64,000 nucleotides of DNA, taken from assembly GCA_003164135.1 (NCBI GenBank), contig PLSD01000102.1, positions 1 through 64,000 on the forward strand, read 5' to 3'. The stretch is from Acetobacteraceae bacterium. GTDB lineage: Bacteria; Pseudomonadota; Alphaproteobacteria; Acetobacterales; Acetobacteraceae. Shown here piece after piece: positions 35,543 to 45,258 of the stretch. A model generated the notes under the pieces. That model searched no databases. It saw only the letters and a program-made list of their open reading frames with translations, and was not told the origin of the DNA. Position 1 is the first letter of the stretch. The number at the start of each line of letters is the position of its first letter. Position numbers and translations under genes: made by a program.

Positions 35543-37741
35543 ATGGGCAAAGTCGGCTGTGTCGCGATTGTCAAAAACGAGGAAAACCACATCGCTGAGT
35601 GGCTCGCCTGGCAGTTCGTTATTGGGTTCGACACCGTTTTTCTGCTCGACAACAGCTCCACCGACCGCACCGCCGCCATCGCGCGCTCTTTCGCTCCCCG
35701 GCGGGACGTGCGGGTGATCGACTGGCCGGGCAGCGGGCGGGCGTTTCAGGCCGACGCCTATACCCACGCCATCCACCTGCTCAAGGCCGAATTCGAGTGG
35801 CTGGCCTTCTTCGATACCGACGAGTTCCTGGTGCTGGATCCCGGGCTGAACCTCAAATCCCTGCTGGAGGCGCGGCCGGAGGCGGCTATCGCGGTCCCCT
35901 GGGCAATATTTGGTTCCTCTGGGCATCAGGACCCACCCGCGGGTCTGGTCATCGAAAATTTCTTGCACCGCGCTCCGGCGAATTTTCTGCCCAACTCGCA
36001 AGTCAAATCCATCATCCGGCCGAATTTGACGACCGGCCCCCTCAACCCTCACGCTTTCGAAATACAGGGTTACTATGTGGATATATTGGGCCGGTTTTTA
36101 ACATGGTCGAATCCCGGCATCCTTAATGCAGCGCCGGTTTATGAGGGGGCGAAACTCCACCATTATTTCACGCGCTCGTGGTGGCATTGGCAGGCACGGC
36201 TCAAACGAGGCAATCTTAGTTCAAGTCGGACCGAGCAGGATTTCCATGAGTACGATCGCAACGAGGTTTTCGACGACACCGCCCTGGCCTACGCCGGGCG
36301 CGTCCATGCAGAACTAACACTGCTCTCCACGCCTGGACCCACGCCGCCAATCCAGGAGGCAGCCGGGGCGGCTTTCCCTCAGTTTCCCGCCCCTACCGGA
36401 TTGCGCCTAGGCATTGCCATTACCACCTTCAACCGGCGCGAATTGGTGGTTGATCTCGTCACGAAAATCCGCGACCTCACCACCAACCTCCATGACCTGA
36501 TCGTTTGCGAGGACGGCTCGACCGACGGAACGGCGGAGGCCCTGAAAGCGATGAGCGTCCGTGTCGTCGGCGGCACCAATCGCGGCATCGCCTGGAACAA
36601 AAATCGCGGCATCTATTACCTTCTGCATATTTCCCAATGCGATGTCGTTCTTCTGCTGGACGACGACATCGTGCCGGAGGGTCCCGGCTGGGAGTCGGAA
36701 TGGATCGAGGCCGCCTGGCGCTATGGTCATGTGAACCATGCGCATCCGGCCTACAAGAATACGCTCGTCGCCGGCGCGCTAACCGCAGCCGATCCTGGCC
36801 TCGCATCCACCATTCCCGGCTGGGCGCTGGCCTTCAACCGCTTCACCCTGGCGGACATCGGTTATATGGATGTGCGGTTCGGCCGCTACGGCCACGAACA
36901 TTCCGATTTATCCTTCCGCGCGCTACGGACCGGCAATGGCGGCATCACCGTGCGGGAGGCCGGAGGACAAAAGGCACTGTTCTACGTCATCGACGGCGGC
37001 TTGAAGGGAGTTCCATCGGTTACTTCCGGAACCCCGGAAGAGCTGGAAACCAATGGCCGATTGCTGATGGAGCTGGGCCGGGAGCCCGTGTACCGCCACG
37101 CCTGGCGCGACGATACGCAAATGTCAGACTTCCTGCGGGAAATTGCCGCGGCCGCGCCGGCTGGACTCCCAACCATCATGCGGCGCGACAATGATTTTGC
37201 ATCCCTGGAAGCATACCAGCAGAGCAAGACGCGCACCGCCTCCCCCGGCGCGCCGCCCGCCCTCCCAGTTGCCCACCCGGTTGCAGACGACGGCAATATC
37301 TCCCGTGGCAAGCAGGCCACGCAAAGCTCCATGCCGCCCTGGGCGACCGATACCAACTGGGAGAAAAACGCCAGCGCGGCGCTCAACGGGCGCGTCGACG
37401 GCAGCCGCAAATTCCACACCGCGCTGGAGGATAATCCCTGGTGGCAGGTGGACCTCGGCGGCTTCGCCACCATCCGCGAAATCCGCATCCACAACACCAC
37501 CGACGAAACCACCCAACGCTTCAAAAATTTCAGCCTCGGCGTCTCTATCGACGGCACTACGTGGGTGGAGATCGCCCATAAGCAGGATGACACGCCCCTC
37601 ACCGGCGGCCCCTTCATCTGGAACGGCCCCGGCACTGCCTGGGCGCGGTTTGTGCGCGTCACGCTGCTGGGACGCGATTTCCTGCATCTGGACCAGGTCG
37701 AGGTGTTCGGCACCATGACGAACCCCGGCGGCAAGCTTTGA
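35543..37741 (+). CDS. tandem glycosyltransferase with C-terminal F5/8 type C (discoidin) domain
   Basis: A 732-residue three-part protein. Residues 1-250 match family 92-like or Glyco_tranf_2_4 transferases: CVAIVKNEENHIAEWLAW, VFLLDNSSTDRT and the DxD-type motif FFDTDEFLVL. Residues about 285-520 form a second GT-A domain: LRLGIAITTFNRREL, VCEDGSTDGT and LLLDDDIVPEGPGW. Residues 585-732 are a discoidin-type carbohydrate-binding domain: NISRGKQATQSS, DNPWWQVDLGG, IREIRIHN and ARFVRVTLLG. No signal peptide is seen, so it probably acts in the cytosol or on the inner membrane face, perhaps in polysaccharide or glycan assembly. The gene is monocistronic. ATG 35543 is preferred over a GTG two codons upstream. 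Confidence 0.85.
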   Translation: MGKVGCVAIVKNEENHIAEWLAWQFVIGFDTVFLLDNSSTDRTAAIARSFAPRRDVRVIDWPGSGRAFQADAYTHAIHLLKAEFEWLAFFDTDEFLVLDPGLNLKSLLEARPEAAIAVPWAIFGSSGHQDPPAGLVIENFLHRAPANFLPNSQVKSIIRPNLTTGPLNPHAFEIQGYYVDILGRFLTWSNPGILNAAPVYEGAKLHHYFTRSWWHWQARLKRGNLSSSRTEQDFHEYDRNEVFDDTALAYAGRVHAELTLLSTPGPTPPIQEAAGAAFPQFPAPTGLRLGIAITTFNRRELVVDLVTKIRDLTTNLHDLIVCEDGSTDGTAEALKAMSVRVVGGTNRGIAWNKNRGIYYLLHISQCDVVLLLDDDIVPEGPGWESEWIEAAWRYGHVNHAHPAYKNTLVAGALTAADPGLASTIPGWALAFNRFTLADIGYMDVRFGRYGHEHSDLSFRALRTGNGGITVREAGGQKALFYVIDGGLKGVPSVTSGTPEELETNGRLLMELGREPVYRHAWRDDTQMSDFLREIAAAAPAGLPTIMRRDNDFASLEAYQQSKTRTASPGAPPALPVAHPVADDGNISRGKQATQSSMPPWATDTNWEKNASAALNGRVDGSRKFHTALEDNPWWQVDLGGFATIREIRIHNTTDETTQRFKNFSLGVSIDGTTWVEIAHKQDDTPLTGGPFIWNGPGTAWARFVRVTLLGRDFLHLDQVEVFGTMTNPGGKL

Positions 37742-37825
37742 TTCGCCGATAACTTCAGCCACCCCTTGCCTTTTGCCCCCCCCTTGCGGCATCACGCGGG
37801 GGTAAGCCACGTCAAGGAGCCAGCC

Positions 37826-39988
37826 ATGTCCGACGCCCGCACCCAAGTCAGCGGTTTGAACCCCGCCACCGTTTTGTATGATTTCGTGGTGAGCGAGGCG
37901 TTGCCCGGCACCGGGCTGGACCCGGCGGCCTTCTGGGCCGGTTTTGCGGCTCTGCTCAAGGAATTCTCCTCCACCAACGCCACGCTGCTGGCCAAGCGCG
38001 ACGAGCTACAGGCAAAAATCGACGCCTGGCATCTGGCAAACAAGGGCAAGCCGCATAACCCCGCCGCCTACCAGGCGTTTCTGCGTGAAATTGACTACCT
38101 GCTGCCCGACCCCGCGCCCTTCACCATCGACACGGACCGGGTGGACCCGGAAATCGCCAGCATCGCCGGGCCGCAACTCGTGGTGCCGGTGAGCAACGCC
38201 CGCTACGCGCTCAACGCCGCCAACGCCCGCTGGGGCAGCCTGTACGATGCGCTTTATGGCACCGATGCCATCCCCGAGACGGACGGCGCCACCAAATCCG
38301 CCGGCGGCCTAAACAAAGCCCGCGCCGCGCTGGTCGTCGCCCGCGGCCGCGCCTTCCTCGACGCGCATTTCCCCCTCGCCGACGGCAGCCATGTGGATGC
38401 CCAGGCCTACCGCGTGCGCCATGGGCATCTGGCCGTGGTGCTGCCCAGCGGCGAAGTGGGCCTGAAGAACGGCGCCCAATTCGTGGGCTACACCGGCGAA
38501 CCCGGCCAGCCGAAAGCCATTTTACTGAAAAACCACAATCTGCACGCCGAGCTGATCATCAACCCGCAAAACCCCATCGGCCGGGATGATGCCGCCGGTG
38601 TCGCCGACATCATTATGGAATCCGCCATCAGCACCATCATGGATTGCGAGGACAGCGTCGCCGCCGTGGACGCGCAGGACAAGGTGGACGTCTACCGCAA
38701 CTGGCTCGGGCTGATGAACGCTACGCTCTCCGCCCCGGTGGAGAAAAACGGCAAAACTTTTGAGCGCAAACTGAACCCCGACCGTGTGTACACCGCACCG
38801 GATGGCGGCACGCTCACGCTGCACGGCCGCTCGCTGATGCTGGTACGCAACGTCGGCCACCACATGCTGACCGATGCAATTCTTGATGCGGACGGCAACG
38901 AAGTTCCGGAAACCGTGATCGACGCCGTGATCACCTCGCTGATCGCGATGCACGACCTTAAAGCCCGCAAAAACTCGCACGCGGGTTCAGTGTATATCGT
39001 AAAACCCAAGCTGCACGGGCCGGAAGAAGTCGCCAACGCAGTGGCCCTGTTCGGCGCGGTTGAAAAACTACTCGGCCTGCCCGCGAACACTTTGAAAATG
39101 GGCATCATGGACGAGGAACGCCGCACCAGCGTCAACCTCAAAGCCTGCATCGCCGCCGCCAAATCGCGCGTGGTGTTCATCAACACCGGCTTCCTCGACC
39201 GCACCGGCGATGAAATCCACACCTCCCTTGAGGCCGGCGCCTTCCTGCGCAAGGGCGACATCAAAAATCAGCCCTGGATCAAATCCTACGAGGACCGCAA
39301 CGTGGACTTCGGCCTGGAATGCGGGCTGCAAGGCAAGGCACAAATCGGCAAGGGCATGTGGGCCGCACCCGACCAGATGGCCGCCATGCTGGAACAGAAA
39401 ATCGCCCACCCCCGCGCCGGCGCCAACACCGCCTGGGTGCCCTCCCCCACCGCCGCCACGCTGCACGCGCTGCACTACCACGCCGTGGACGTGTTCGCCC
39501 GCCAGGACGAGCTCAAATCCCGCACCCCGGCTAAACTGGACGACCTGCTGACCATCCCGCTGGCGGACCGCCCGAACTGGAACCCGGCCGAAGTGCAGCA
39601 GGAACTCGACAACAACGCCCAGGGCCTGCTCGGCTACGTCGTCCGCTGGGTGGACCAGGGCGTCGGCTGCTCCAAAGTGCCGGACATCCACGACGTCGGC
39701 TTGATGGAAGACCGCGCCACCCTGCGCATCTCCTCGCAGCACATCGCCAACTGGCTGCACCACGGCATCACCACCAAGGAACAGGTGCTGGAAACCCTGA
39801 AACGCATGGCCCTGGTTGTGGACAAACAAAACGCGGACGACCCCGCCTACACCCCGCTCGCCCCCGCCTACAACGGCCCGGCCTTCGCCGCCGCCTGCGA
39901 ACTCGTGTTCGAAGGCCGCACCCAACCCAACGGCTACACCGAGTTCATCCTCACCCGCCGCCGCCGCGAGGCCAAAGCCGCCGGGTAA
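37826..39988 (+). CDS. glcB: malate synthase G
   Basis: A 720-residue enzyme that condenses glyoxylate and acetyl-CoA to malate. The length and the segments [73 protein letters not shown] and [14 protein letters not shown] are those of isoform G. Magnesium ligands are expected in EERRTS and the aspartate of [11 protein letters not shown]. The ATG at 37826 has CAAGGAG upstream; an earlier in-frame ATG at 37766 would add non-conserved residues. No isocitrate lyase or glycolate oxidase genes lie next to it in the window. Confidence 0.97.
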   Translation: MSDARTQVSGLNPATVLYDFVVSEALPGTGLDPAAFWAGFAALLKEFSSTNATLLAKRDELQAKIDAWHLANKGKPHNPAAYQAFLREIDYLLPDPAPFTIDTDRVDPEIASIAGPQLVVPVSNARYALNAANARWGSLYDALYGTDAIPETDGATKSAGGLNKARAALVVARGRAFLDAHFPLADGSHVDAQAYRVRHGHLAVVLPSGEVGLKNGAQFVGYTGEPGQPKAILLKNHNLHAELIINPQNPIGRDDAAGVADIIMESAISTIMDCEDSVAAVDAQDKVDVYRNWLGLMNATLSAPVEKNGKTFERKLNPDRVYTAPDGGTLTLHGRSLMLVRNVGHHMLTDAILDADGNEVPETVIDAVITSLIAMHDLKARKNSHAGSVYIVKPKLHGPEEVANAVALFGAVEKLLGLPANTLKMGIMDEERRTSVNLKACIAAAKSRVVFINTGFLDRTGDEIHTSLEAGAFLRKGDIKNQPWIKSYEDRNVDFGLECGLQGKAQIGKGMWAAPDQMAAMLEQKIAHPRAGANTAWVPSPTAATLHALHYHAVDVFARQDELKSRTPAKLDDLLTIPLADRPNWNPAEVQQELDNNAQGLLGYVVRWVDQGVGCSKVPDIHDVGLMEDRATLRISSQHIANWLHHGITTKEQVLETLKRMALVVDKQNADDPAYTPLAPAYNGPAFAAACELVFEGRTQPNGYTEFILTRRRREAKAAG

Positions 39989-40045
39989 TCCGGGCGGTAT
40001 TGGCGGGGCTTTAAGCAAGCAAGGCCAAGGGGCATGGAGCGGCTG

Positions 40046-40951
40046 CTAGGCTTCGAGCTTACCCTTCGCCTGCAGGCGCAGCTCATGCAAAAACAATTTG
40101 ATCAACGGCAGGTCCTTGTCGCTGCGCCGGTGCGCGGCAAAATGTTGCGAGAGAAACTGGTACGTCTGCGGCCGCAGCGCGCGCATCAGTCCCAGTTCCG
40201 CATAGCCGTCGCCCATATGCCGCGGCAGGAAGCCAATAAGTTTGCCCGATAGGATCAGCATCGCCTGCGCTTCCATGTGGATGACGCTAGCACTCGCGCG
40301 CGGATGGTTGGCCCGGTACAAATCCTCCAGCTGCCGGTATCCGCGCACGGAAAACGGCGACGTCTCGATATCCGCGTTCGTGATTTTTTCCTTCTCGAAC
40401 AGCACATGCTGCTGGCCGCAATACAACGCATGCGCCTCCTGATGCAGCGGCACATACACAACCCCAGGCCCATGCTTGGCAAACGGGCCAATCACCACGT
40501 CGCGGCTACCCTCGGCAACCCATTGCTCCAGCTCGTGCGGCGTGCCCAGGCGTAAATCCACATACACATCCGGCGCCGCCGCAATCGTGCGCTGCAGCGG
40601 TCCTTGCAAGGCTAGCTGCGGGTTAGAAATAATGCCGTCGACAATGCCGATGCTCAGCCGGCCCACCAGCCGGTCGTTCGATCGGCCAACGCGCTTCTGA
40701 AACTTATCGATATCGGCAAACAAATCGTGTGCCGCCCGCAGCGTCGCCTCGCCAAAAGGCGTGAGGCGAAAGCCGCGCCGGCCACGCAAACACAATGCAC
40801 CGCCGAGCGAGCGTTCCAGCGAGGCGATGTGCGTGCTCAGGGTCGACTGCGAAAGATTGAGCGCAATCTGCGCGGCCGAAAAACTGCCAGCCTCAGCCAG
40901 CGCCACAAACACCCGCAGCAGTCGCAAATCAATATTGTCCAGCCGGCGCAT
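40046..40951 (-). CDS. LysR-family transcriptional regulator
   Basis: A 301-residue LysR protein. The winged helix-turn-helix occupies residues 1-62 (LRLLRVFVALAEAGSFSAAQIALNLSQSTLSTHIASLE, of which AAQIALNLSQSTLSTHIASL is the recognition part). The co-inducer-binding domain follows from about residue 90. It is divergent from the ABC importer/guanidino catabolic operon with only 49 bases between starts, and an inverted repeat lies in that gap, so it very likely controls this operon. The inducer is unknown; a guanidino compound is an inference from the operon content. Confidence 0.92.
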   Translation of the reverse strand: MRRLDNIDLRLLRVFVALAEAGSFSAAQIALNLSQSTLSTHIASLERSLGGALCLRGRRGFRLTPFGEATLRAAHDLFADIDKFQKRVGRSNDRLVGRLSIGIVDGIISNPQLALQGPLQRTIAAAPDVYVDLRLGTPHELEQWVAEGSRDVVIGPFAKHGPGVVYVPLHQEAHALYCGQQHVLFEKEKITNADIETSPFSVRGYRQLEDLYRANHPRASASVIHMEAQAMLILSGKLIGFLPRHMGDGYAELGLMRALRPQTYQFLSQHFAAHRRSDKDLPLIKLFLHELRLQAKGKLEA

Positions 40952-40960
40952 ACTCCGGTG

Positions 40961-40984
40961 TTACATCAAAATCCTTCAATGTAA
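40961..40984. promoter_or_regulatory. candidate LysR operator
   Basis: TTACAT (40961-40966) and ATGTAA (40979-40984) form an inverted repeat separated by 12 bases, in the 49-base gap between the LysR start and the divergent operon. A position and symmetry of this kind are expected for a LysR binding site that controls both directions. Confidence 0.55.
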
Positions 40985-41000
40985 AACCTTAAAAATAAGG

Positions 41001-41837
41001 ATGGATTTCCATGTTAAATTGCCCCAGCATCACCCCATGCCCGATATTTCCACCCTCACCGGATTATGGACGCGCTCACTGAAGGCCTGGCCGGACGGAC
41101 GGCGCGACACCACGACGAACGTCACCTGGCTGCAGGGCGTGAGCACCTTTGCCGACCTTCGCCAGCCGCCGCAAAACGCGGGCCAGTTCGGCCATGTCAC
41201 CTGCCTGCACGACCTCACCATGGTCGATTGTGAAAAACTTGCGGCGCAGCAGGCCTTCGCGGGTACTTTCCAGGCACGCGACGGCAACTATGAATGGGTC
41301 CGCAGCATCGACTTCCAGCCACCCCGGGCCACGCCCGACATTGGCCGCCTGTACTGGCAGGACGGCATCCTGGTCGAGGAAGGCCTGCAAGGCGAGTACA
41401 TCGAACACTGGCACCGTGATCCGCTGCTGCCCGCCCAGCCATGCGCCGCCTTCACGCTGCGCGACAAGGAGGATGGCCGGTGGGGCTGCCTACTACGCAC
41501 CGGCGGTATGTTCATGTACGCGCGCGGCCGGCTGGGCAGCCCCGCCGGCGCCACGCTGGCACAGGCCGTTGCTGCCGCGGCCAGCCTGCCCGCCGCGCAG
41601 GCGTTGCTGGATTTCGAAATATCTTTTGGCCTGATCGGCGATGGCGGCTGGCTGATTACGCGCTCCACCCTGCCGTTCCGGGAAAATACGTTCTTGCGCC
41701 ATCAATTGTCCGCCGGCGAGGGCCTGCATGTCGCCGACCTCACCCCCGCCGGCGCGCCGCAGACCCGCATTTGGGAGACGATCGGCCGCGAAGGTGATAC
41801 ATCTATACTTCTCAATGGAAACTATGAAAGTTTTTGA
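41001..41837 (+). CDS. uncharacterised protein, first gene of the guanidino operon
   Basis: A soluble protein of up to 278 residues that I do not recognise. The sequence is rich in aromatic residues and shows two similar beta-rich halves: GLWTRSLKAWPDGRRDTTTN with VTWLQG in the first, and FEISFGLIGDGGWLITRSTLPFRE in the second. The tandem barrel-like look (GLW, GxYEW, Y/W-rich strands) is consistent with a lipocalin-like binding fold, but this is only an impression. There is no signal peptide or membrane segment. The start is ATG 41001 (AAGG immediately before) or ATG 41037 (MPDISTLTG), where homologous-looking sequence begins. Its position suggests a role in the operon pathway, perhaps ligand binding. 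Confidence 0.6.
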   Translation: MDFHVKLPQHHPMPDISTLTGLWTRSLKAWPDGRRDTTTNVTWLQGVSTFADLRQPPQNAGQFGHVTCLHDLTMVDCEKLAAQQAFAGTFQARDGNYEWVRSIDFQPPRATPDIGRLYWQDGILVEEGLQGEYIEHWHRDPLLPAQPCAAFTLRDKEDGRWGCLLRTGGMFMYARGRLGSPAGATLAQAVAAAASLPAAQALLDFEISFGLIGDGGWLITRSTLPFRENTFLRHQLSAGEGLHVADLTPAGAPQTRIWETIGREGDTSILLNGNYESF

Positions 41838-41895
41838 TTGTTTTGAATACAACCAGGACACACACTGTGCTTCCACCCCGGATAAGGACCAGCTT

Positions 41896-42903
41896 ATGAA
41901 ACATTTTCGCTCTATCCTCTCACTCGGCGTCGCCACATCGTTCCTCGTCGCCGCCAATGCCGCCAAGGCGGACGATACAATTCGCATCCTGTGCCCCACA
42001 TGGTCCGGCTACGCGCCTATTTTCGTCGCCAATGACCTTGGTTATTTCAAATCCATGGGCCTCTCCGTCAACATCAAATTCGACGACGAGCGCGCCGATG
42101 TGATGGCCGCGATGGCCCGCGGCGACATCGAAATGGATTTGCGCACCGTCGGCGAATACCAGGGCCGCCCGCGCGATGAAACCACACCGGGCATCATCAT
42201 CGGCACCATCGACGAATCCCTCGGCGGCGACGGCGTTATCGCCGACGGTTCGATCAAGTCGATGGCCGACCTCAAAGGTAAAATCGTTGCGTCGGAGCTA
42301 AACATCCCCGGCCGCCTGCTGCTTCAGCTCGAGCTGCACAAATCGGGCATGACGCTGAAAGACGTGCAGCTGAAGGAAATCGCCACCGCCGACACGGTCT
42401 CCGTGTTCGCCGATTCCTCGGTCTCCGCCGTGGTCAGCTACGAGCCTTACCTCTCACAGGCCCTGAAGGTGGATGCCGCACGCAAGCCGACCGAGATCGT
42501 CTCCTCCGCGCAATACCCCGGCTATATCGTGGACGTCATCATCGTCCGCGCCGACGACCTCAAGAAAAACCCGCAAAAATACCGCAACTTCCTCATCGGC
42601 ATTTACAAAGCGGTGGACTATTACAACAAGGACCCCGCCGATTTCATCAAGCTCGCGGCGCCGCATTATGACCTTTCGCCCGCTGACTTCAAAGCCAGCA
42701 TCGACGGCAGCCTCGTCTACACCAGCCTGGCCGACACCCAAAGCCAGATCGGCACCACGGCCAAACCCGGCACGCTGTACGGCGTCTTCGGCACGCTCAT
42801 GGGTCTGAACCTGGAAAACGGCGCTGCCAACCACAAGCTTGATGCGGCGAAATCCATCGATCCCAGCGTGATTTCGACCATTTCAGCGTCCGACCTTAAG
42901 TAA
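41896..42903 (+). CDS. ABC importer substrate-binding protein (NitT/TauT, NMT1/THI5-like)
   Basis: A 335-residue periplasmic binding protein with a signal peptide of about 26 residues (ending ANAAKA). The mature part starts DDTIRILCPTWSGYAPIFVANDLGYFKSMGL-like, with WSGYAPIFVANDLGYF as the SsuA/NMT1 signature. The family delivers sulfonates, nitrate, taurine, pyrimidine precursors and other small organics to the permease. The ATG at 41896 has AAGGACC upstream. It begins the importer genes, followed closely by permease and ATPase. The substrate is unknown; the downstream enzymes suggest a guanidino compound. Confidence 0.9.
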   Translation: MKHFRSILSLGVATSFLVAANAAKADDTIRILCPTWSGYAPIFVANDLGYFKSMGLSVNIKFDDERADVMAAMARGDIEMDLRTVGEYQGRPRDETTPGIIIGTIDESLGGDGVIADGSIKSMADLKGKIVASELNIPGRLLLQLELHKSGMTLKDVQLKEIATADTVSVFADSSVSAVVSYEPYLSQALKVDAARKPTEIVSSAQYPGYIVDVIIVRADDLKKNPQKYRNFLIGIYKAVDYYNKDPADFIKLAAPHYDLSPADFKASIDGSLVYTSLADTQSQIGTTAKPGTLYGVFGTLMGLNLENGAANHKLDAAKSIDPSVISTISASDLK

Positions 42904-42917
42904 GCAGGAGCCAGACC

Positions 42918-43727
42918 ATGCCGGCGCAGCCAAACGGCAAACCGCCATTGGCCTGGATGTTCGTCTTTCGCGGCGCGTTACCGCGCGGCGTGAGGTTCGC
43001 AGCCGGGGCCGGCACCGCCTTGCTGGTGCTGGCCCTCTGGTCCATGGCCGCACCTCTTGGGTGGATTTCTCCCATCTTCCTGCCATCGCCTTTGGGCGTC
43101 CTCACCGCCTTGTGGACGATGGTCACACAAAACAACCTCCTCACCAATGCCGGCATTTCCATAGCCCGCGTCTGGGTGGCCTTTCTGCTCTCCGCCATTA
43201 TGGCCATCCCCATCGGCATATTGATGAGCAGCTACCGGATTTTCGGCTCCGCGCTGGAGCCTTTGATCGACTTCATCCGCTACCTGCCGGTCCCGGCATT
43301 GGTGCCGCTCAGCATCATCTGGCTTGGCATCGGCGAGGAAACCAAAATTTTCCTGCTCTGGCTTGGCACATTCTTCCAGCTCGTGCTGCTCGTGGCCGAG
43401 GACATGAAGCGCGTGCCGCAGGAATATTTCGAAATCGCCTACACGCTGGGCGCCAAGCCGCGCGCCGCCCTCACCAGCGTCGCCTTGCGCGCCATGCTGC
43501 CCTCACTGGTCGACAATCTGCGCATCACGCTTGGCTGGTGCTGGACATATCTCATCATCGCGGAAATCGTCGCCGCCGATAACGGGCTCGGTTTCGTGAT
43601 CTGGACCGCGCGCCGCTATATGCAGACCGACCAAGTCATGGCCGGCGTGTTCGTCATCGGTTTCATCGGCCTGGCGACCGATCAGGCCTTGCGTCTCCTG
43701 CACCGCCGTTTGTTCCGGTACCTGTAA
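42918..43727 (+). CDS. ABC importer permease (SsuC/TauC-like)
   Basis: A 269-residue membrane protein with about six transmembrane helices. The binding-protein-dependent permease loop is present as EYFEIAYTLGAKPRAALTSVALRAMLPSL (key EAA-type residues EIAYTLGA). Residues around YLPVPALVPLSIIWLGIGEETK are characteristic of the NitT/TauT class. It lies 14 bases after the binding-protein gene and two bases before the ATPase. Confidence 0.92.
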   Translation: MPAQPNGKPPLAWMFVFRGALPRGVRFAAGAGTALLVLALWSMAAPLGWISPIFLPSPLGVLTALWTMVTQNNLLTNAGISIARVWVAFLLSAIMAIPIGILMSSYRIFGSALEPLIDFIRYLPVPALVPLSIIWLGIGEETKIFLLWLGTFFQLVLLVAEDMKRVPQEYFEIAYTLGAKPRAALTSVALRAMLPSLVDNLRITLGWCWTYLIIAEIVAADNGLGFVIWTARRYMQTDQVMAGVFVIGFIGLATDQALRLLHRRLFRYL

Positions 43728-43729
43728 AC

Positions 43730-44512
43730 ATGACCGCTCCCGTCCCTTATCTGCAGTTCGATGCCGTGACCAAGCAGTTTTCCGGCTTGCACGTCGTGGC
43801 ATCCCCCTTCAACCTCGTCGTGCCCCGCCGGCAGTTCGTCGCGTTCCTCGGCCCCTCGGGCTGCGGCAAAACCACGCTCATGCGCATGGTCGGCGGGCTG
43901 GACACACCGTCCACCGGCGGCATCCGCCTGGAAGGCGCTCCCGTCGGCGGGCCGGACCGGCGCCGCGGCATGGTGTTCCAATCCTACTCATCATTCCCCT
44001 GGCTCACGGTTGAACAAAACATCATGTTCGGCATGAAATACCGGCGGGACATGCTGGCCGCCGAAAAGCACGAACGCGCCATGCATTACCTCAAACTTGT
44101 CGGGCTGCAGGACTTTGGCGCCAGCTATCCCAACCGCATTTCCGGCGGCATGCGCCAGCGCGTCGCCATTGCCCGCACGCTGGCCGCCGGGTCGGAGATT
44201 TTATTGATGGACGAACCCTTCGGCGCGCTCGACGCACAATTGCGCGAGGAGTTGCAAGTGGAACTGCGCCGCATCCAGGCCGAGGATGCAAAGACCATCA
44301 TCTTCGTCACGCATGATGTCGAGGAAGCGGTATTTCTGGCTGACCGCGTCATCGTTTTTTCTCCCCGGCCCACGGTCATTCGCGCGGATATCGACATAAC
44401 CGCGACACTTGGAAAATCCCGCGACCTCGCCATGCGCGACTCCACGGAATTTTTTCGCCTCCGCACGGAAATCCTGCACATGCTGCGCGACGCGCACCGG
44501 GCCGCATCATGA
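43730..44512 (+). CDS. ABC importer ATP-binding protein (SsuB/TauB-like)
   Basis: A 260-residue ATPase with Walker A GPSGCGKTT, Q-loop FQSYSSFPWLTV, signature RISGGMRQRVAIART, Walker B ILLMDEPFGALDAQ and switch histidine VTHDVEEAVFLADRV. These are standard for NitT/TauT-class importers. It completes the three-gene importer and overlaps the next gene by four bases, tying the importer to the catabolic enzymes. Confidence 0.94.
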   Translation: MTAPVPYLQFDAVTKQFSGLHVVASPFNLVVPRRQFVAFLGPSGCGKTTLMRMVGGLDTPSTGGIRLEGAPVGGPDRRRGMVFQSYSSFPWLTVEQNIMFGMKYRRDMLAAEKHERAMHYLKLVGLQDFGASYPNRISGGMRQRVAIARTLAAGSEILLMDEPFGALDAQLREELQVELRRIQAEDAKTIIFVTHDVEEAVFLADRVIVFSPRPTVIRADIDITATLGKSRDLAMRDSTEFFRLRTEILHMLRDAHRAAS

Positions 44513-45258
44513 ATTTTTTCGGCCAGACAGTCGTCATTACAGGCGCCAGCCGTGGCATCGGGCGCGGCATCGCCGAGGGCTTCGCCGCCGCCGGTGCCAC
44601 GCTGCACCTGCTGGCGGATGACCCGCAGGTTGTGGAGGTGGCGCAAATTCTAGGCGCCACCGGCCATGTTGTGGACATCACAAACAGCGGCGCGGTAACT
44701 GAATTCTTTAAAACCGTGCCGCATGTCGATGTGCTCATCAATAACGCCGGGCTGGAACGCTTGACCCCGCTTGAGGATTCCAGCCCGCTGGCGGAAGCCA
44801 TCTTCCGCCGTATCATCGAGATAAATGTCACCGGCACCTACCTGATAACCCGCACCGCCTTGCCGAAAATGCAGGCAGGGGGCCGCATTATCAATACCAG
44901 CTCGGTCTGGGGCCGGGTCGGCGAGCCGCTGTTCAGCGCCTATGTCGCCTCCAAGCACGCCATTATCGGGCTCACAAAAACCTGGGCGAAGGAGCTCGGG
45001 CCGCGCGGCATCAACGTGAATGCCGTAGCCCCGGGCTGGGTAAAAACAGAAGCCTCACTGCTCTCGCTCTCGCTCATGGCGGCGCGGCGAAGCATGCCGG
45101 AGAGTGAACTGATGGACGAGATTCTAACCGGACAGGCGCTGCCGGGTTTGATGGAGCCCGCCGACATGGCCGGCGTGTATATGCTGCTGGCGTCGCCCTA
45201 TGCGGCCAACATCACCGGCCAGACCCTGGGCGCGGATCGTGGTGAGGTGCCGTGGTGA
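44509..45258 (+). CDS. short-chain dehydrogenase/reductase (SDR) 1
   Basis: A 249-residue SDR with the cofactor motif [18 protein letters not shown] (INNAGLERL) and the catalytic Ser...Tyr-x3-Lys in [21 protein letters not shown]. The substrate is unknown. It overlaps the ATPase gene upstream (ATGA) and the second SDR downstream, so it belongs to the operon. It might oxidise or reduce an alcohol or carbonyl intermediate of the pathway. Confidence 0.9.
   Translation: MNFFGQTVVITGASRGIGRGIAEGFAAAGATLHLLADDPQVVEVAQILGATGHVVDITNSGAVTEFFKTVPHVDVLINNAGLERLTPLEDSSPLAEAIFRRIIEINVTGTYLITRTALPKMQAGGRIINTSSVWGRVGEPLFSAYVASKHAIIGLTKTWAKELGPRGINVNAVAPGWVKTEASLLSLSLMAARRSMPESELMDEILTGQALPGLMEPADMAGVYMLLASPYAANITGQTLGADRGEVPW

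Noticed and set aside
40016-40034. Partial match GCAAGGCCAAGGGGC to the intergenic stem-loop family
   Set aside because: Only one side of the stem is present; the complementary half is missing, so it is at most a decayed copy.
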